Shown here one piece after another: positions 6,744-14,919 of a stretch of 19,360 bases of DNA. The translations under genes were made by a program, and so were the position numbers. The DNA comes from Gallionella sp. UBA6045 (GTDB lineage: Bacteria > Pseudomonadota > Gammaproteobacteria > Burkholderiales > Gallionellaceae): contig DIYV01000094.1 of the NCBI GenBank assembly GCA_002429165.1, positions 1-19,360 of the forward strand, in the 5' to 3' direction. The notes below the pieces were generated by a model. The model did no database searches, was not told the origin of the DNA, and saw only the letters and a program-made list of their open reading frames with translations. Position 1 is the stretch's first letter, and every line of letters begins with the position of its first letter.

Positions 6744-9509
6744 ATGAACGAAGCGAGATTCGATAAAACTTTACTGCTGGTTGACGGTTCATCTTTTCTG
6801 TACCGCGCCTTCCATGCCATGCCGGATCTGCGCAACCGCCACGGCGAACCGACCGGCGCCATCTACGGCGTGCTCAACATGCTGCGCAAACTGCGCAATG
6901 ATTACCCGGCCGATTATAGCGCGTGCGTATTCGACGCAAAAGGCAAAACATTCCGCGACGACTGGTATCCCGAATACAAGGCGCATCGCCCCGCCATGCC
7001 GTCCGACCTGGTGCAGCAGATCGAGCCGCTGCATCAGGCCATCGCCGCGTCCGGCTGGAACATCCTGATGCTGGACGGCGTGGAGGCGGACGACGTGATT
7101 GGCACGCTGGCGCAGCAATCCCGGGACGGCGTGCGCTGCGTGATCGCCACCGGCGACAAGGACCTCGCGCAACTGGTGAACGAACGCGTGACACTGATCA
7201 ACACGATGAGCAACGAGACGCTGGACATTGCGGGGGTGAACAGCAAATTCGGCGTGCCGCCGGAACGCATCGTGGAATACCTGACGCTGGTAGGCGACGC
7301 GGTGGACAATGTGCCGGGCGTCGAGAAGGTCGGTCCAAAAACTGCCGTGAAGTGGCTCACCCAATACGGCACGCTGGACAACCTGATGCTGCACGCCGGC
7401 GAGATCGGCGGGGTGGTCGGGGAGAATCTGCGCAGGGCGAAAGACTGGCTGCCGCAGGCGCGCCGCCTGATTACGGTGAAATGCGATGTCGAACTGCCGC
7501 AGACGTATAACCAGCTGATACCGCCAGCGTCAGACAAGGAGCAGTTGCGCAAGTTGTACGAGCACTTTGAATTCAAGACCTGGCTGCGCGAGGTCAATGG
7601 TGAAGCCGTTGGAAACCGCGCGGCGGCGCCCTCACCTGCACAGGGAAAGAAAGCTGATCCGCACACACCGGATTTGCACGGCGAATCACCCACAGGCACC
7701 GACAGCGCGCATTACGAAACGATACTGACCGAGGCGCAGCTCGATGCATGGCTGGAAAAGATGCTTGCCGCCGACCTGGTGTGCGTGGATACCGAAACCA
7801 CCGGACTGGACATGATGAACGCTCAACTGGTCGGCATGTCGTTTGCGACCACGCCGCACCAGGCCGTCTACCTGCCGCTGGCGCATATCTATCCCGGCGC
7901 GCCGGATCAGCTCGGTCGCGCGCATGTACTCGCCAAGCTCAAACCATGGCTGGAAAGTGCCAGCCACAAAAAACTCGGGCAGAACCTCAAATACGATATG
8001 CACATCTTCGCCAATCACGGCATCCGGCTTGCGGGCATACACGACGACACGCTGCTGCAATCCTATGTGCTGGAAAGCCACAAACCGCACGACATGGACA
8101 ACCTCGCGCTGCGGCATCTGAACGTGAAGACCATCAGCTTTGCCGAGGTGGCGGGCAAGGGGGCGAAACAGATCTGTTTCGACCAGGTGGATATTGCCAC
8201 CGCCTCGCACTACGCCGCCGAAGATGCCGACATCACGCTGCAACTGCACCAGAACCTGTTCCCCCAGATAGCGTTGCAGAGCAGATTGCTTCATGTGTAT
8301 CGCGACATCGAAATGCCGAGCATGCATGTGCTCTACACCATGGAGCGCAACGGTGTGCTGATCGACAGCGCGCTGCTGCAGATCCAGAGCCGCGAGCTGG
8401 GCGAAAAACTGATCGCGCTGGAAGCCAGGGCGCACGAGGCGGCGGGACAACCGTTCAACCTGAATTCGCCGAAGCAGATACAGGAGATCCTGTTCGACAA
8501 ACTGCAGCTGCCGGTGAAGAAAAAGACCCCGAGCGGCACGCCCTCCACCGACGAGGAGGTATTGCAGGAACTCGCACTCGATTACCCGCTGCCGAAAATC
8601 CTGCTGGAATATCGCGGCATGGCTAAACTCAAATCCACCTACACCGACAAACTGCCACAGATGGTGGACAGAGAAACCGGGCGCGTGCACACCAGCTATT
8701 CGCAGGCCGTCGCGGTGACCGGGCGGCTGGCCTCCAGCGACCCCAATCTGCAGAACATCCCGATACGCAGCGCGGAAGGCCGGCGCATCCGCGAAGCGTT
8801 CATCGCGCCGCATGGGTCACACATCGTGTCGGCTGACTATTCGCAGATCGAGTTGCGCATCATGGCGCACCTGTCCGGCGATGCGGGCCTGCTTGCGGCA
8901 TTCGCCAACAACGAGGACATCCATCGCGCCACCGCGGCGGAGATCTTCATGATCGCGCCCGCGGATGTATCAAGCGAGCAGCGCCGCTATGCCAAGGTCA
9001 TCAACTTCGGCCTGATCTACGGCATGTCCCCGTTCGGTCTGGCCAAGCAGCTCGGCATCGAACGCGGCGCGGCGCAAGCCTATATCGACCGTTACTTCGC
9101 GCGCTATCCGGGCGTAAGAAACTACATGGACTGCACAAGGGCACAGGCCAGGCAGCAAGGCTATGTCGAGACCGTGTTCGGCCGCCGCCTGTGGCTGCCG
9201 GAAATCAACAGCAGCAACGGCATGCGCCGCCAGGGCGCGGAACGCGCCGCGATCAACGCCCCGATGCAGGGCACGGCGGCAGACCTGATCAAGCTTGCGA
9301 TGATCAAGGTTCAGCACTGGCTGGAAACCGAAGAATTGCACAGCCGCCTGATCATGCAGGTTCATGACGAACTGGTGCTGGAAGTCCCGGAGAACGAACT
9401 GCATCTGGTCAAGGAAATGTTGCCCAAACTGATGTGCGGTGTCGCCGAACTGCAAGTGCCGCTGCTGGTGGAGCTGGGGGAAGGGAAGAACTGGGACGAG
9501 GCACATTAG
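6744..9509 (+). CDS. polA: DNA polymerase I
   Basis: Pol I fills gaps and removes RNA primers in replication and repair. At 921 residues it is full length and carries three domains. The 5' nuclease (about 1-290) includes LLVDGSSFLYRAFHA, DGVEADDVIG and the GVPGVEKVGPKTA helix-hairpin-helix. The 3'-5' exonuclease (about 340-530) has DTETTG intact, so proofreading is expected. The polymerase (about 540-921) has motif A SADYSQIELR, motif B RRYAKVINFGLIYG and motif C QVHDELVLE, with H874-D875-E876 conserved. The start at 6744 matches known Pol I N-termini (MNEARFDKTLLLVDGSS). The longer frame from 6657 would overlap the divergent LOG gene. No Shine-Dalgarno sequence precedes 6744; the leader is A-rich. 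The stop codon sits on the outer edge of a hairpin repeat. Confidence 0.98.
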   Translation: MNEARFDKTLLLVDGSSFLYRAFHAMPDLRNRHGEPTGAIYGVLNMLRKLRNDYPADYSACVFDAKGKTFRDDWYPEYKAHRPAMPSDLVQQIEPLHQAIAASGWNILMLDGVEADDVIGTLAQQSRDGVRCVIATGDKDLAQLVNERVTLINTMSNETLDIAGVNSKFGVPPERIVEYLTLVGDAVDNVPGVEKVGPKTAVKWLTQYGTLDNLMLHAGEIGGVVGENLRRAKDWLPQARRLITVKCDVELPQTYNQLIPPASDKEQLRKLYEHFEFKTWLREVNGEAVGNRAAAPSPAQGKKADPHTPDLHGESPTGTDSAHYETILTEAQLDAWLEKMLAADLVCVDTETTGLDMMNAQLVGMSFATTPHQAVYLPLAHIYPGAPDQLGRAHVLAKLKPWLESASHKKLGQNLKYDMHIFANHGIRLAGIHDDTLLQSYVLESHKPHDMDNLALRHLNVKTISFAEVAGKGAKQICFDQVDIATASHYAAEDADITLQLHQNLFPQIALQSRLLHVYRDIEMPSMHVLYTMERNGVLIDSALLQIQSRELGEKLIALEARAHEAAGQPFNLNSPKQIQEILFDKLQLPVKKKTPSGTPSTDEEVLQELALDYPLPKILLEYRGMAKLKSTYTDKLPQMVDRETGRVHTSYSQAVAVTGRLASSDPNLQNIPIRSAEGRRIREAFIAPHGSHIVSADYSQIELRIMAHLSGDAGLLAAFANNEDIHRATAAEIFMIAPADVSSEQRRYAKVINFGLIYGMSPFGLAKQLGIERGAAQAYIDRYFARYPGVRNYMDCTRAQARQQGYVETVFGRRLWLPEINSSNGMRRQGAERAAINAPMQGTAADLIKLAMIKVQHWLETEELHSRLIMQVHDELVLEVPENELHLVKEMLPKLMCGVAELQVPLLVELGEGKNWDEAH

Positions 9510-9651
9510 TAAACCTCTAAAAATCCACATTTCATCCCAATTGCCGCGTTGCGGAAAAAATTTCTTTCTTACATATTCACCATATGCGGCGAGGCAAATT
9601 TTTTTCCACGCCTTGCACTTGGGCGAACTCTGAATTTTTCAGAGGCTTACT
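9508..9651 (+). repeat. Long hairpin repeat, copy 1 (MITE-like), 3' of polA
   Basis: The stretch is one long imperfect palindrome. The outer 11 bases AGTAARCCTCT at 9508-9518 are inverted at 9641-9651 with one mismatch. The arms continue through AAAAATCC, TTTCATCCCAA and GGAAAAAATTT on the left. On the right lie AAATTTTTTTCC, TTGGGCGAA and GAATTTTT. The apex is CATAT-TCAC-CATATG. A second copy, about four-fifths identical by eye and in the same orientation, lies at 14244-14373. No reading frame, transposase or target duplication is evident. The left end uses the last two bases of the polA stop codon. The transcript would fold into a large hairpin that could end or stabilise the polA message. 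Confidence 0.8.
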
Positions 9652-9744
9652 GTAGGACGGACCATTCGCTTTAATTTGTCACTATTGAAGCCGGATGCCG
9701 GTCTTTGAATTACAATCTCTTCCATTATCCAGCCGGAATACAAC

Positions 9745-10779
9745 GTGCAACAACTCACCCTTACCCGTCCCGACGACTGGCATCTGCATTTGCGCGACGG
9801 CGTGCTGATGCAATCGGTGTTGCCGGATACCGCGCGGCAATTTGCGCGCGCCATCGTGATGCCCAACCTGCGTCCGCCGGTCACCACCACTGAGCAGGCG
9901 CAAGCCTATCGCGCGCGGATACTCGCAGCATTACCTGCGGGTGCGAAGTTCGAGCCGTTGATGACGCTGTACCTGACGGACAACACCGGCGCTGAAGAGA
10001 TACGCAAAGCCAAAGCCAGCGTCATCGTGCACGCGGTGAAGCTGTACCCGGCGGGCGCGACCACCAACTCCGATGCGGGCGTCACCGACCTGCGCAAGAC
10101 TTACGCCGCGCTGGAAGAGATGCAGCGTTGCGGCATGCCGTTGCTGGTGCACGGCGAAGTCACCGACCCCGCAGTGGACGTGTTCGACCGCGAGGCGGTG
10201 TTCATCGAACGTGTGTTGCAACCGCTGCTGAAGAATCTGCCGGAATTGCGCGTGGTGTTCGAGCACATCACCACCGTGGAGGCCGCCCAGTTCGTGGCAA
10301 GCGCCACGGAAAACATCGCCGCGACCATCACCGCACACCACCTGCTGTACAACCGCAACGCGATGTTCAAAGGCGGCCTCCGCCCGCATTACTTCTGCCT
10401 GCCGGTGCTCAAGCGCGAGGCGCACCGCGAAGCGCTGGTGAAGGCCGCCATCAGCGGCAGCAAGAAATTCTTCCTCGGTACCGACAGCGCCCCGCACGCG
10501 CAGCTCACCAAGGAAAATGACTACGGTTGCGCCGGCTGCTACACCGCCCACGCTGCCATCGAGATGTATGCCGAAGTATTCGAGCAGGCCGGTGCGCTGG
10601 ACAAGCTGGAAGGCTTCGCCAGTTTTTACGGTGCGGATTACTACGGCTTGCCGCGCAACACTGGCAAGGTCACCTTGCGCAAGGAAAGCTGGCAAGTGCC
10701 GAACAGCATGCCTTTTGGTGAACTTCGCCTGGTGCCGTTGCGTGCCGGAGAAAAAGTGAACTGGAAATTGGATATTTGA
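9745..10779 (+). CDS. pyrC: Dihydroorotase, E. coli PyrC type
   Basis: It closes N-carbamoyl-L-aspartate to dihydroorotate, the third step of pyrimidine synthesis, in the cytoplasm. The 344-residue length fits the short PyrC class. The metal site is complete: HLH at 13-15, the lysine expected to be carbamylated (K99 in VKLYPAGAT), HGE, EHITT and GTDSAPH. The start codon is GTG 9745 with a weak GGAA ten bases upstream; the protein begins [18 protein letters not shown] as the family does. It lies about 90 bases beyond the hairpin repeat and begins a + strand series with the carbonic anhydrase, DUF2288, EamA and lipoprotein genes. I found no convincing promoter; a TACAAT at 9711-9716 lacks a well-spaced -35. 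Confidence 0.97.
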   Translation: MQQLTLTRPDDWHLHLRDGVLMQSVLPDTARQFARAIVMPNLRPPVTTTEQAQAYRARILAALPAGAKFEPLMTLYLTDNTGAEEIRKAKASVIVHAVKLYPAGATTNSDAGVTDLRKTYAALEEMQRCGMPLLVHGEVTDPAVDVFDREAVFIERVLQPLLKNLPELRVVFEHITTVEAAQFVASATENIAATITAHHLLYNRNAMFKGGLRPHYFCLPVLKREAHREALVKAAISGSKKFFLGTDSAPHAQLTKENDYGCAGCYTAHAAIEMYAEVFEQAGALDKLEGFASFYGADYYGLPRNTGKVTLRKESWQVPNSMPFGELRLVPLRAGEKVNWKLDI

Positions 10780-10847
10780 TATGGATGCGCCGGTGGGCAG
10801 GATGCTTGCAGAACCCGGACGTTGATGTTAATTGAAAGGATAGACCC

Positions 10848-11387
10848 ATGCCATTCTTCACTTGTCTAGACACGGTGCCGGTTCGCGGTGCAGGGGTATT
10901 CCTCCACCCAACCTGCCAGATCATCGGCGACGTTAGACTGGCCGATGACAGTTCGGTGTGGTGCAACACCGTGCTGCGCGGCGATGTGAACAGCATTGAG
11001 ATCGGACGGGGCAGCAATGTTCAGGACCTGACCATGGGCCATGTGTCGCACAAGACGCCGGAGCACCCGGATGGCTCGCCGATAATCGTCGGCGACTACG
11101 TGACGGTCGGTCACTCGGTGATACTGCACGGTTGCACCATAGGCAACGAGTGCCTGATCGGCATGGGTTCCATCATCATGGACGATGTGGTCATTCCCGA
11201 CCGCGTGATGATAGCCGCAGGCAGTATGATCGCGCCGGGCAAAACGCTGGAAAGCGGAATGCTGTACATGGGCCGCCCCGCCAAGGCGGTGCGCAAGCTG
11301 ACGGATGCAGAGATCGCATACCTCAAATATTCAGCCGAGTTTTACATCGAGTTGAAGGATATATATCTGAAGGCCGCGAAAGCGTAA
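10848..11387 (+). CDS. Gamma-class carbonic anhydrase-like hexapeptide-repeat protein
   Basis: This 179-residue protein has a left-handed beta-helix of the gamma-carbonic anhydrase / YrdA type, with repeated hexapeptides such as IIGDVR, VVIPDR and the GNECLIGMGS turn. The three zinc-ligand histidines of the family appear as H65, H89 and H94 (GHVSH and VGHSVILHGC). R44, D46, Q59 and D60 match the conserved active-site and trimer-interface positions. It probably forms a cytoplasmic trimer. Carbonic anhydrase activity is possible but unproven, because many YrdA-like members are inactive. An autotroph with phosphoribulokinase could use CO2/bicarbonate interconversion, but that link is inference. 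AAAGGA lies eight bases before ATG. The 68-base gap after pyrC holds no terminator, so cotranscription is plausible. Confidence 0.9.
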   Translation: MPFFTCLDTVPVRGAGVFLHPTCQIIGDVRLADDSSVWCNTVLRGDVNSIEIGRGSNVQDLTMGHVSHKTPEHPDGSPIIVGDYVTVGHSVILHGCTIGNECLIGMGSIIMDDVVIPDRVMIAAGSMIAPGKTLESGMLYMGRPAKAVRKLTDAEIAYLKYSAEFYIELKDIYLKAAKA

Positions 11388-11405
11388 CTGGAATTGAGTC
11401 TGCAT

Positions 11406-11714
11406 ATGACGGGAACCAAACATCAGGAAAATGTTCACGCCAAGGTGAATCAGGAAACCTCGAAAATTGCATGGAAAGATCTGCAACGCTTTTTTGCCGC
11501 CGGGATGGCGCTGGCAGTTGCCGAAGATCTCGATCTGATCGAAGTGGCGTTTCAGGTGTCTGTAGATAACGCGACCCAGATCCGCGAATGGATGGCGGCG
11601 GGGAAATTCGGCAAGGTAAGCGATGAGCAGGCAGGTGCCTGGTTCGAGCGCGATGAGTTGCTGTGGGCGGTGGTGATCAGTCCGTGGGTGCTGGTGCAGC
11701 CGGTTCGTAAATAA
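11406..11714 (+). CDS. DUF2288 family protein
   Basis: This short soluble protein of 102 residues matches the DUF2288 pattern: IAWKDLQRFFAAG, a DLDLIEVA strand, IREWMAAGKFGKVSDEQA, and the terminal LLWAVVISPWVLVQP. It has no signal peptide or membrane segment. Its function is unknown; the family is common in proteobacteria and cyanobacteria. The start is ambiguous. ATG 11406 gives the length typical of the family, but its ribosome site is weak. A TTG at 11394, four codons upstream, is also possible, with GGA just before it. It follows the carbonic anhydrase gene by 18 bases and precedes the EamA gene by nine bases, so it is most likely part of the same operon. Confidence 0.82.
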   Translation: MTGTKHQENVHAKVNQETSKIAWKDLQRFFAAGMALAVAEDLDLIEVAFQVSVDNATQIREWMAAGKFGKVSDEQAGAWFERDELLWAVVISPWVLVQPVRK

Positions 11715-11723
11715 GGAGTTTCA

Positions 11724-12158
11724 ATGATATCAGGGCATGGTTGGTTCTACTGGGCAATACTTTCCGCAGTGTTCGCCGCGATGACGGCGATCTTCGCCAA
11801 AATCGGATTGGAAGGCGTCAATTCCGATTTAGCCACGCTGATACGCACCTTTGTGATTTTGCTGGTCTTGTCGGGATTTGTGTTTTATGCGGGAAAGTGG
11901 AGCAACCCTTTTGCGCTCAACCCAAAAACGTGGCTGTTCCTGACGCTGTCCGGCCTGGCCACCGGTGCTTCCTGGGTGTGTTATTTCCGCGCGCTACAAA
12001 TTGGCGAAGCATCGAAAGTCGCCCCGGTGGACAAGTTCAGTGTGGTGCTGGTCGCGCTGTTCGCGGTCATCTTCCTGAGCGAGCGCCCCAGCATGCGGGA
12101 TTGGGCAGGCATCTTGCTGGTTACAGCAGGCGTGGTCGTGCTTAGCTTCAGAAGATAG
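11724..12158 (+). CDS. Single-domain EamA/DMT-family transporter
   Basis: This 144-residue inner-membrane protein has one EamA repeat of five hydrophobic helices (about 6-26, 36-57, 69-89, 101-120 and 125-142). Full-length drug/metabolite transporters have two such repeats and ten helices. Visible features are the N-terminal WAILSAVFAAMTAIFAKIG, the RALQIGEASKVAPVDKFS stretch typical of the domain end, and the final helix WAGILLVTAGVVVLSF. A half-size protein would need to dimerise, as small multidrug transporters do. The gene appears intact rather than truncated: AAGGAG lies five bases before ATG and no second repeat follows. The substrate cannot be read from sequence. It is nine bases after the DUF2288 gene. 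Confidence 0.88.
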   Translation: MISGHGWFYWAILSAVFAAMTAIFAKIGLEGVNSDLATLIRTFVILLVLSGFVFYAGKWSNPFALNPKTWLFLTLSGLATGASWVCYFRALQIGEASKVAPVDKFSVVLVALFAVIFLSERPSMRDWAGILLVTAGVVVLSFRR

Positions 12159-12244
12159 CGACGATTGGGTACCGGAAACCCTGGGCGGGCATAATCAGTC
12201 TGCTTGCCTCAGAATAATATTCCCAGGGTCGGGCGAGGAGTTCA

Positions 12245-12703
12245 ATGATGAAAACGGTTTTTGCAGCAATCTTTCTGGCGATCCTGGCCGCTTGCCAGAG
12301 CACACCCAGTCTGGAAGACGATGCGCGCTACGTGAGGCTGGCAAGGGTGGTGGATGTGCATGAATTCACCGAGCTGGAGCGCAAGCAGGCAGAAGCGAAC
12401 AGGCCCAGCGACACCCGCGTGGGTGTCGGCCTGGGCATTGGAGTCGGCTCGGGCGGCAGCTTCGGCGGGGTCATGCTGGGCATGGGCAGCGGAATCGGCG
12501 AGCGACGCGACAGTCGTGATGAACCGCCGCAGGTCGCCAACGGAGCGAACCGCTACACCGTGCAGCCGCTGAACAGCAACGAACGCATCGAGGTGATAAG
12601 CTATGGGAAATACAAAGTGGGCGATTGCGTGAAGGTGCTGGTGGGCCATCCCACCGAGTATCCGCGGTTCTTCGAGTTGAAGCCGGAGGAACACTGCGAT
12701 TAG
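12245..12703 (+). CDS. Glycine-zipper lipoprotein
   Basis: This 152-residue predicted lipoprotein has a short n-region, a hydrophobic segment (VFAAIFLAILAA) and a lipobox LAAC with Cys17 as the acylated residue. Gln at +2 favours the outer membrane. Residues 59-85 are a glycine zipper (VGVGLGIGVGSGGSFGGVML), in which small residues alternate as in SlyB-type proteins. A soluble C-terminal domain (about 100-150) contains YTVQPLNSNERIEVISYGKYKVGDCVKV and a final Cys. It may help fix the envelope or associate with membranes, but its exact function is unknown. GAGGAG precedes ATG 12245 by five bases. A weak promoter-like pair (TTGGGT 12165-12170, CATAAT 12190-12195) has a long 19-base spacer, so independent transcription is uncertain. 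Confidence 0.85.
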   Translation: MMKTVFAAIFLAILAACQSTPSLEDDARYVRLARVVDVHEFTELERKQAEANRPSDTRVGVGLGIGVGSGGSFGGVMLGMGSGIGERRDSRDEPPQVANGANRYTVQPLNSNERIEVISYGKYKVGDCVKVLVGHPTEYPRFFELKPEEHCD

Positions 12704-12705
12704 TG

Positions 12706-12726
12706 GTGCAGGGCCCGCTCCTGCAC
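12706..12726. other. Perfect hairpin between convergent genes
   Basis: GTGCAGG at 12706-12712 pairs perfectly with CCTGCAC at 12720-12726 around a seven-base loop. It starts three bases after the lipoprotein stop and lies 26 bases past the end of the facing phosphotransferase gene. There is no T-run on either side, so it is a candidate bidirectional 3'-end hairpin rather than a classical terminator. Confidence 0.45.
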
Positions 12727-12752
12727 ATGCGTATTGAAAATGCGAGCTGGAA

Positions 12753-14237
12753 TCACTTGCGCTTCATCGCCGCTTCGATCTGCCGGCACAGCGTCTTCAG
12801 AATCTTGATGCGCGCGAAGTTTTTGTCATTGGCTTCCACCAGCGTCCACTGCGCGATCTCGGTGCTGGTGCGGTCCACCATGTCACACACGGCGGTTTCA
12901 TAGGCGTTCCATTTTTTTCGATTGCGCCAGTCTTCCTCGGTGATCTTGAAGCGCTTGAAGCCGGTCTTTTTGCGTTCCCTGAAGCGGCGCAGCTGTTCGT
13001 CCTTGGTGATGGCCAGCCAGAATTTAACCAGCACGGTGTTGTGCCTGACCAGCTGTTCCTCGAAGTCGTTGATCTCGCTGTAGGCGCGCATCCAGTCAGC
13101 TTCGGAACAGAATTTCTCGACGCGCTCGACCAGCACACGCCCGTACCAGGAGCGGTCGAAGATCGTCACGCGTCCGGTGCGCGGAATGTGGCGCCAGAAC
13201 CGCCACAAATAAGGCTGGGCGCGCTCTTCCTCGGTGGGCGCGGCAACCGGGATGATGCGGTAATGGCGGGCATCCAGCGCGCCGGTGATGCGGCGGATCG
13301 CCCCGCCCTTGCCGCCCGCATCCGAGCCTTCGAACAGCGCAATGACTGAAAGGTTGCGGAAGCGTTCGTCGCGCGTGAGCAGGTTGAGTTTGCCCTGATA
13401 TTTTTCCAGTTCATCATCGAACTTGTTCTTGGCGATCTTCTGCGACATGTCCAGTTTATCGAACACGTTCAAGCGATCGATAGTGACTTGCAACGGCGCG
13501 GTGCTGGGAGCCGTTGCCTGGGCAGAATGTTGAAGACGCTTGCGCAGCGCTTCCAGCAAAATCTTGCCGGCAGTCAGGCTGCGATAGCGCGGATCTGCGC
13601 CTTCGATCACGATCCACGGGCCTTCCGCCGTGCTGGTGGCACGCAGCGCATGCTCGGAGACTTTGCGGAATTTGTCGTAAAGTTTGAAGCGCTCCCAGTC
13701 AAGTGCGGTGACGCGCCAGCGCGTCTTGGGATATTTCTCTATGCTCTTGAGGCGTTTGCGTTGCACCTCTTTGGAAAGATGGAACCAGAACTTGATGATC
13801 AGCGCGCCTTCGTTGGTGAGCATTTTTTCGAAGTGGTTGATCTCGTCTATGCTCTGGTTCAATTCTGACGCCTTGGTGTTACCCATGACGCGATCCACGA
13901 TGGGCGCGGTGTACCATGAGCCGAAGAACACGCCGATCTTGCCCCTCGGCGGCAGCGCGCGCCAGAAGCGCCACATCGGCGGACGCTCGAGTTCCTCATC
14001 GGATTGATCGCCCATCGCATGTGCGATTATGTGGCGCGGGTCCATCCATGCGTTGAGCAGGTTGACTGTCTCGCCCTTGCCCGCGCCATCCACGCCACCG
14101 ACCAGAATGATGACCGGAAACCTGGCTTTCTGTGCCAGATCGAATTGCGCATTGAGCAGGTCTTCGCGCAATTTCGCGACCTCCGTATCGTAAGTGGCTT
14201 TGTCAATCTTGTGGCCGAGTTCGGCAGATTCAAACAT
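12753..14237 (-). CDS. pap: Polyphosphate:AMP phosphotransferase (two-domain PPK2, class II)
   Basis: It uses inorganic polyphosphate to phosphorylate AMP to ADP, helping recover energy from stored polyphosphate in the cytoplasm. The 494-residue protein has two PPK2 domains, the layout of the Pseudomonas and Acinetobacter enzymes. Domain 1 has Walker A GGVDGAGKG (47-55); domain 2 has EGSDAGGKG (303-311) and Walker B FDRSWYGR (360-367). In domain 1 the Walker B segment reads FFGSWYTA (104-111), without the Asp and Arg, so only domain 2 is expected to be catalytic. ATG 14237 is chosen because GGGGGA lies six bases upstream and the family starts near MFESAELG. A frame open to 14312 would translate the adjacent repeat. 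It is cotranscribable with sixA and close to ppk1. Confidence 0.93.
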   Translation of the reverse strand: MFESAELGHKIDKATYDTEVAKLREDLLNAQFDLAQKARFPVIILVGGVDGAGKGETVNLLNAWMDPRHIIAHAMGDQSDEELERPPMWRFWRALPPRGKIGVFFGSWYTAPIVDRVMGNTKASELNQSIDEINHFEKMLTNEGALIIKFWFHLSKEVQRKRLKSIEKYPKTRWRVTALDWERFKLYDKFRKVSEHALRATSTAEGPWIVIEGADPRYRSLTAGKILLEALRKRLQHSAQATAPSTAPLQVTIDRLNVFDKLDMSQKIAKNKFDDELEKYQGKLNLLTRDERFRNLSVIALFEGSDAGGKGGAIRRITGALDARHYRIIPVAAPTEEERAQPYLWRFWRHIPRTGRVTIFDRSWYGRVLVERVEKFCSEADWMRAYSEINDFEEQLVRHNTVLVKFWLAITKDEQLRRFRERKKTGFKRFKITEEDWRNRKKWNAYETAVCDMVDRTSTEIAQWTLVEANDKNFARIKILKTLCRQIEAAMKRK

Positions 14238-14243
14238 AACATT

Positions 14244-14373
14244 CCCCCAAAATCCAAATTTCATCCCAACTGCGGTGTTGCTTAAAAAATTTATTGCTTG
14301 CATATAACCCATATGCGGCGCGTCTAAATTTTTCTCGCGCCTTGCATTTGGGCGAACTTTGAATTTTTAAAGG
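14244..14373 (+). repeat. Long hairpin repeat, copy 2 (MITE-like), between sixA and pap
   Basis: This second copy of the element at 9508-9651 is in the same orientation. Shared blocks include AATCC, ATTTCATCCCAA, CATATGCGGCG, CGCCTTGCA, TTGGGCGAA and GAATTTTT. It is again self-complementary: CCAAAATCC, TTTCATCCCAA and AAAAAATTT on the left pair with AAATTTTT, TTGGGCGAA and GAATTTTTAAAGG on the right. The apex is GCATAT-AACCC-ATATGC. It lies on the 5' side of the phosphotransferase gene, ending seven bases before its start codon, and just past the 3' end of sixA on the minus strand. Confidence 0.8.
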
Positions 14374-14392
14374 TTTGCCTATGTTGCTCTTC

Positions 14393-14839
14393 TTACAAGA
14401 AGTCTGGCGTGATAACCAGGCGCAAGATGACTTGATCAGAACCTTCGCGCCCGCTGAACCACCATAGCGCACCTTTTTTGATGCTTAACGATGTGTCCTT
14501 GCAGCCCAGTAATTGAGCAGCAACTTCCCCCAGGGTCGGTTGATGCCCGACCACCAGCACCGTACCTCCGGAATCCGGCCAGCGCGCCGCTTGTAGCACG
14601 GCCTGTGCGGATGCTCCGGGTGAGATGGTGGGGGCCAGGGTAAAATGGCTGGTAAGGGCTGCTGCGGTTTGTTGGGTGCGGGTCGCGGGGCTGACCAGGA
14701 TGCGGCGCGAGCCGGGCAAATGCTGATGAAGAAAAGCGGCGATTTTCGCGGCCTGTTTGATCCCTTTGGCGGTGAGCTCGCGGGCGTGGTCGGGTACGCC
14801 ATCTGCCGCTTCTGCATGCCGCCACAAAATCAGATCCAT
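14393..14839 (-). CDS. sixA: SixA-type phosphohistidine phosphatase
   Basis: This short histidine-phosphatase-superfamily protein (148 residues) lies in the SixA branch, which dephosphorylates phosphohistidine on proteins. In E. coli the best-known targets are phosphotransfer proteins. The catalytic RHA motif is at 7-9 (LILWRHAEA), the second arginine is in LVSPATRTQQTA, and the second catalytic His is in VVGHQPTLGE. ATG 14839 is preceded by GGGAG five bases upstream, so a frame extending to 14851 is not used. It sits between ppk1 and the phosphotransferase gene. PPK1 works through a phosphohistidine intermediate, so the linkage suggests SixA may act on PPK1 or a related phosphoprotein; that is inference. 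The hairpin repeat separates it from the downstream phosphotransferase gene. Confidence 0.92.
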   Translation of the reverse strand: MDLILWRHAEAADGVPDHARELTAKGIKQAAKIAAFLHQHLPGSRRILVSPATRTQQTAAALTSHFTLAPTISPGASAQAVLQAARWPDSGGTVLVVGHQPTLGEVAAQLLGCKDTSLSIKKGALWWFSGREGSDQVILRLVITPDFL

Positions 14840-14919
14840 TGCAGCTCCCAAGATTACATTTTATTTGCCAGCACTTACCGTATACACTGTTTGTCCCACT
14901 TTAATACGAAGAGGATGAT

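Noticed and set aside
7686..8813. 375-codon minus-strand open frame opposite polA
   Set aside because: It overlaps the exonuclease and polymerase domains of Pol I entirely, and its composition is typical of a shadow frame.
12165..12195. Promoter for the lipoprotein gene (TTGGGT / CATAAT)
   Set aside because: The spacer is 19 bases and the -35 is weak, so it is not firm enough to list as a feature.
12178..12229. Inverted repeat ACCCTGGG ... CCCAGGGT upstream of the lipoprotein gene
   Set aside because: It has an eight-base stem with a 36-base loop and no T-run. It could be chance in GC-rich DNA and is not a credible terminator.
14238..14312. N-terminal extension of the phosphotransferase by 25 codons
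   Set aside because: These codons lie in repeat copy 2. The start at 14237 has GGGGGA at good spacing and matches the family N-terminus.
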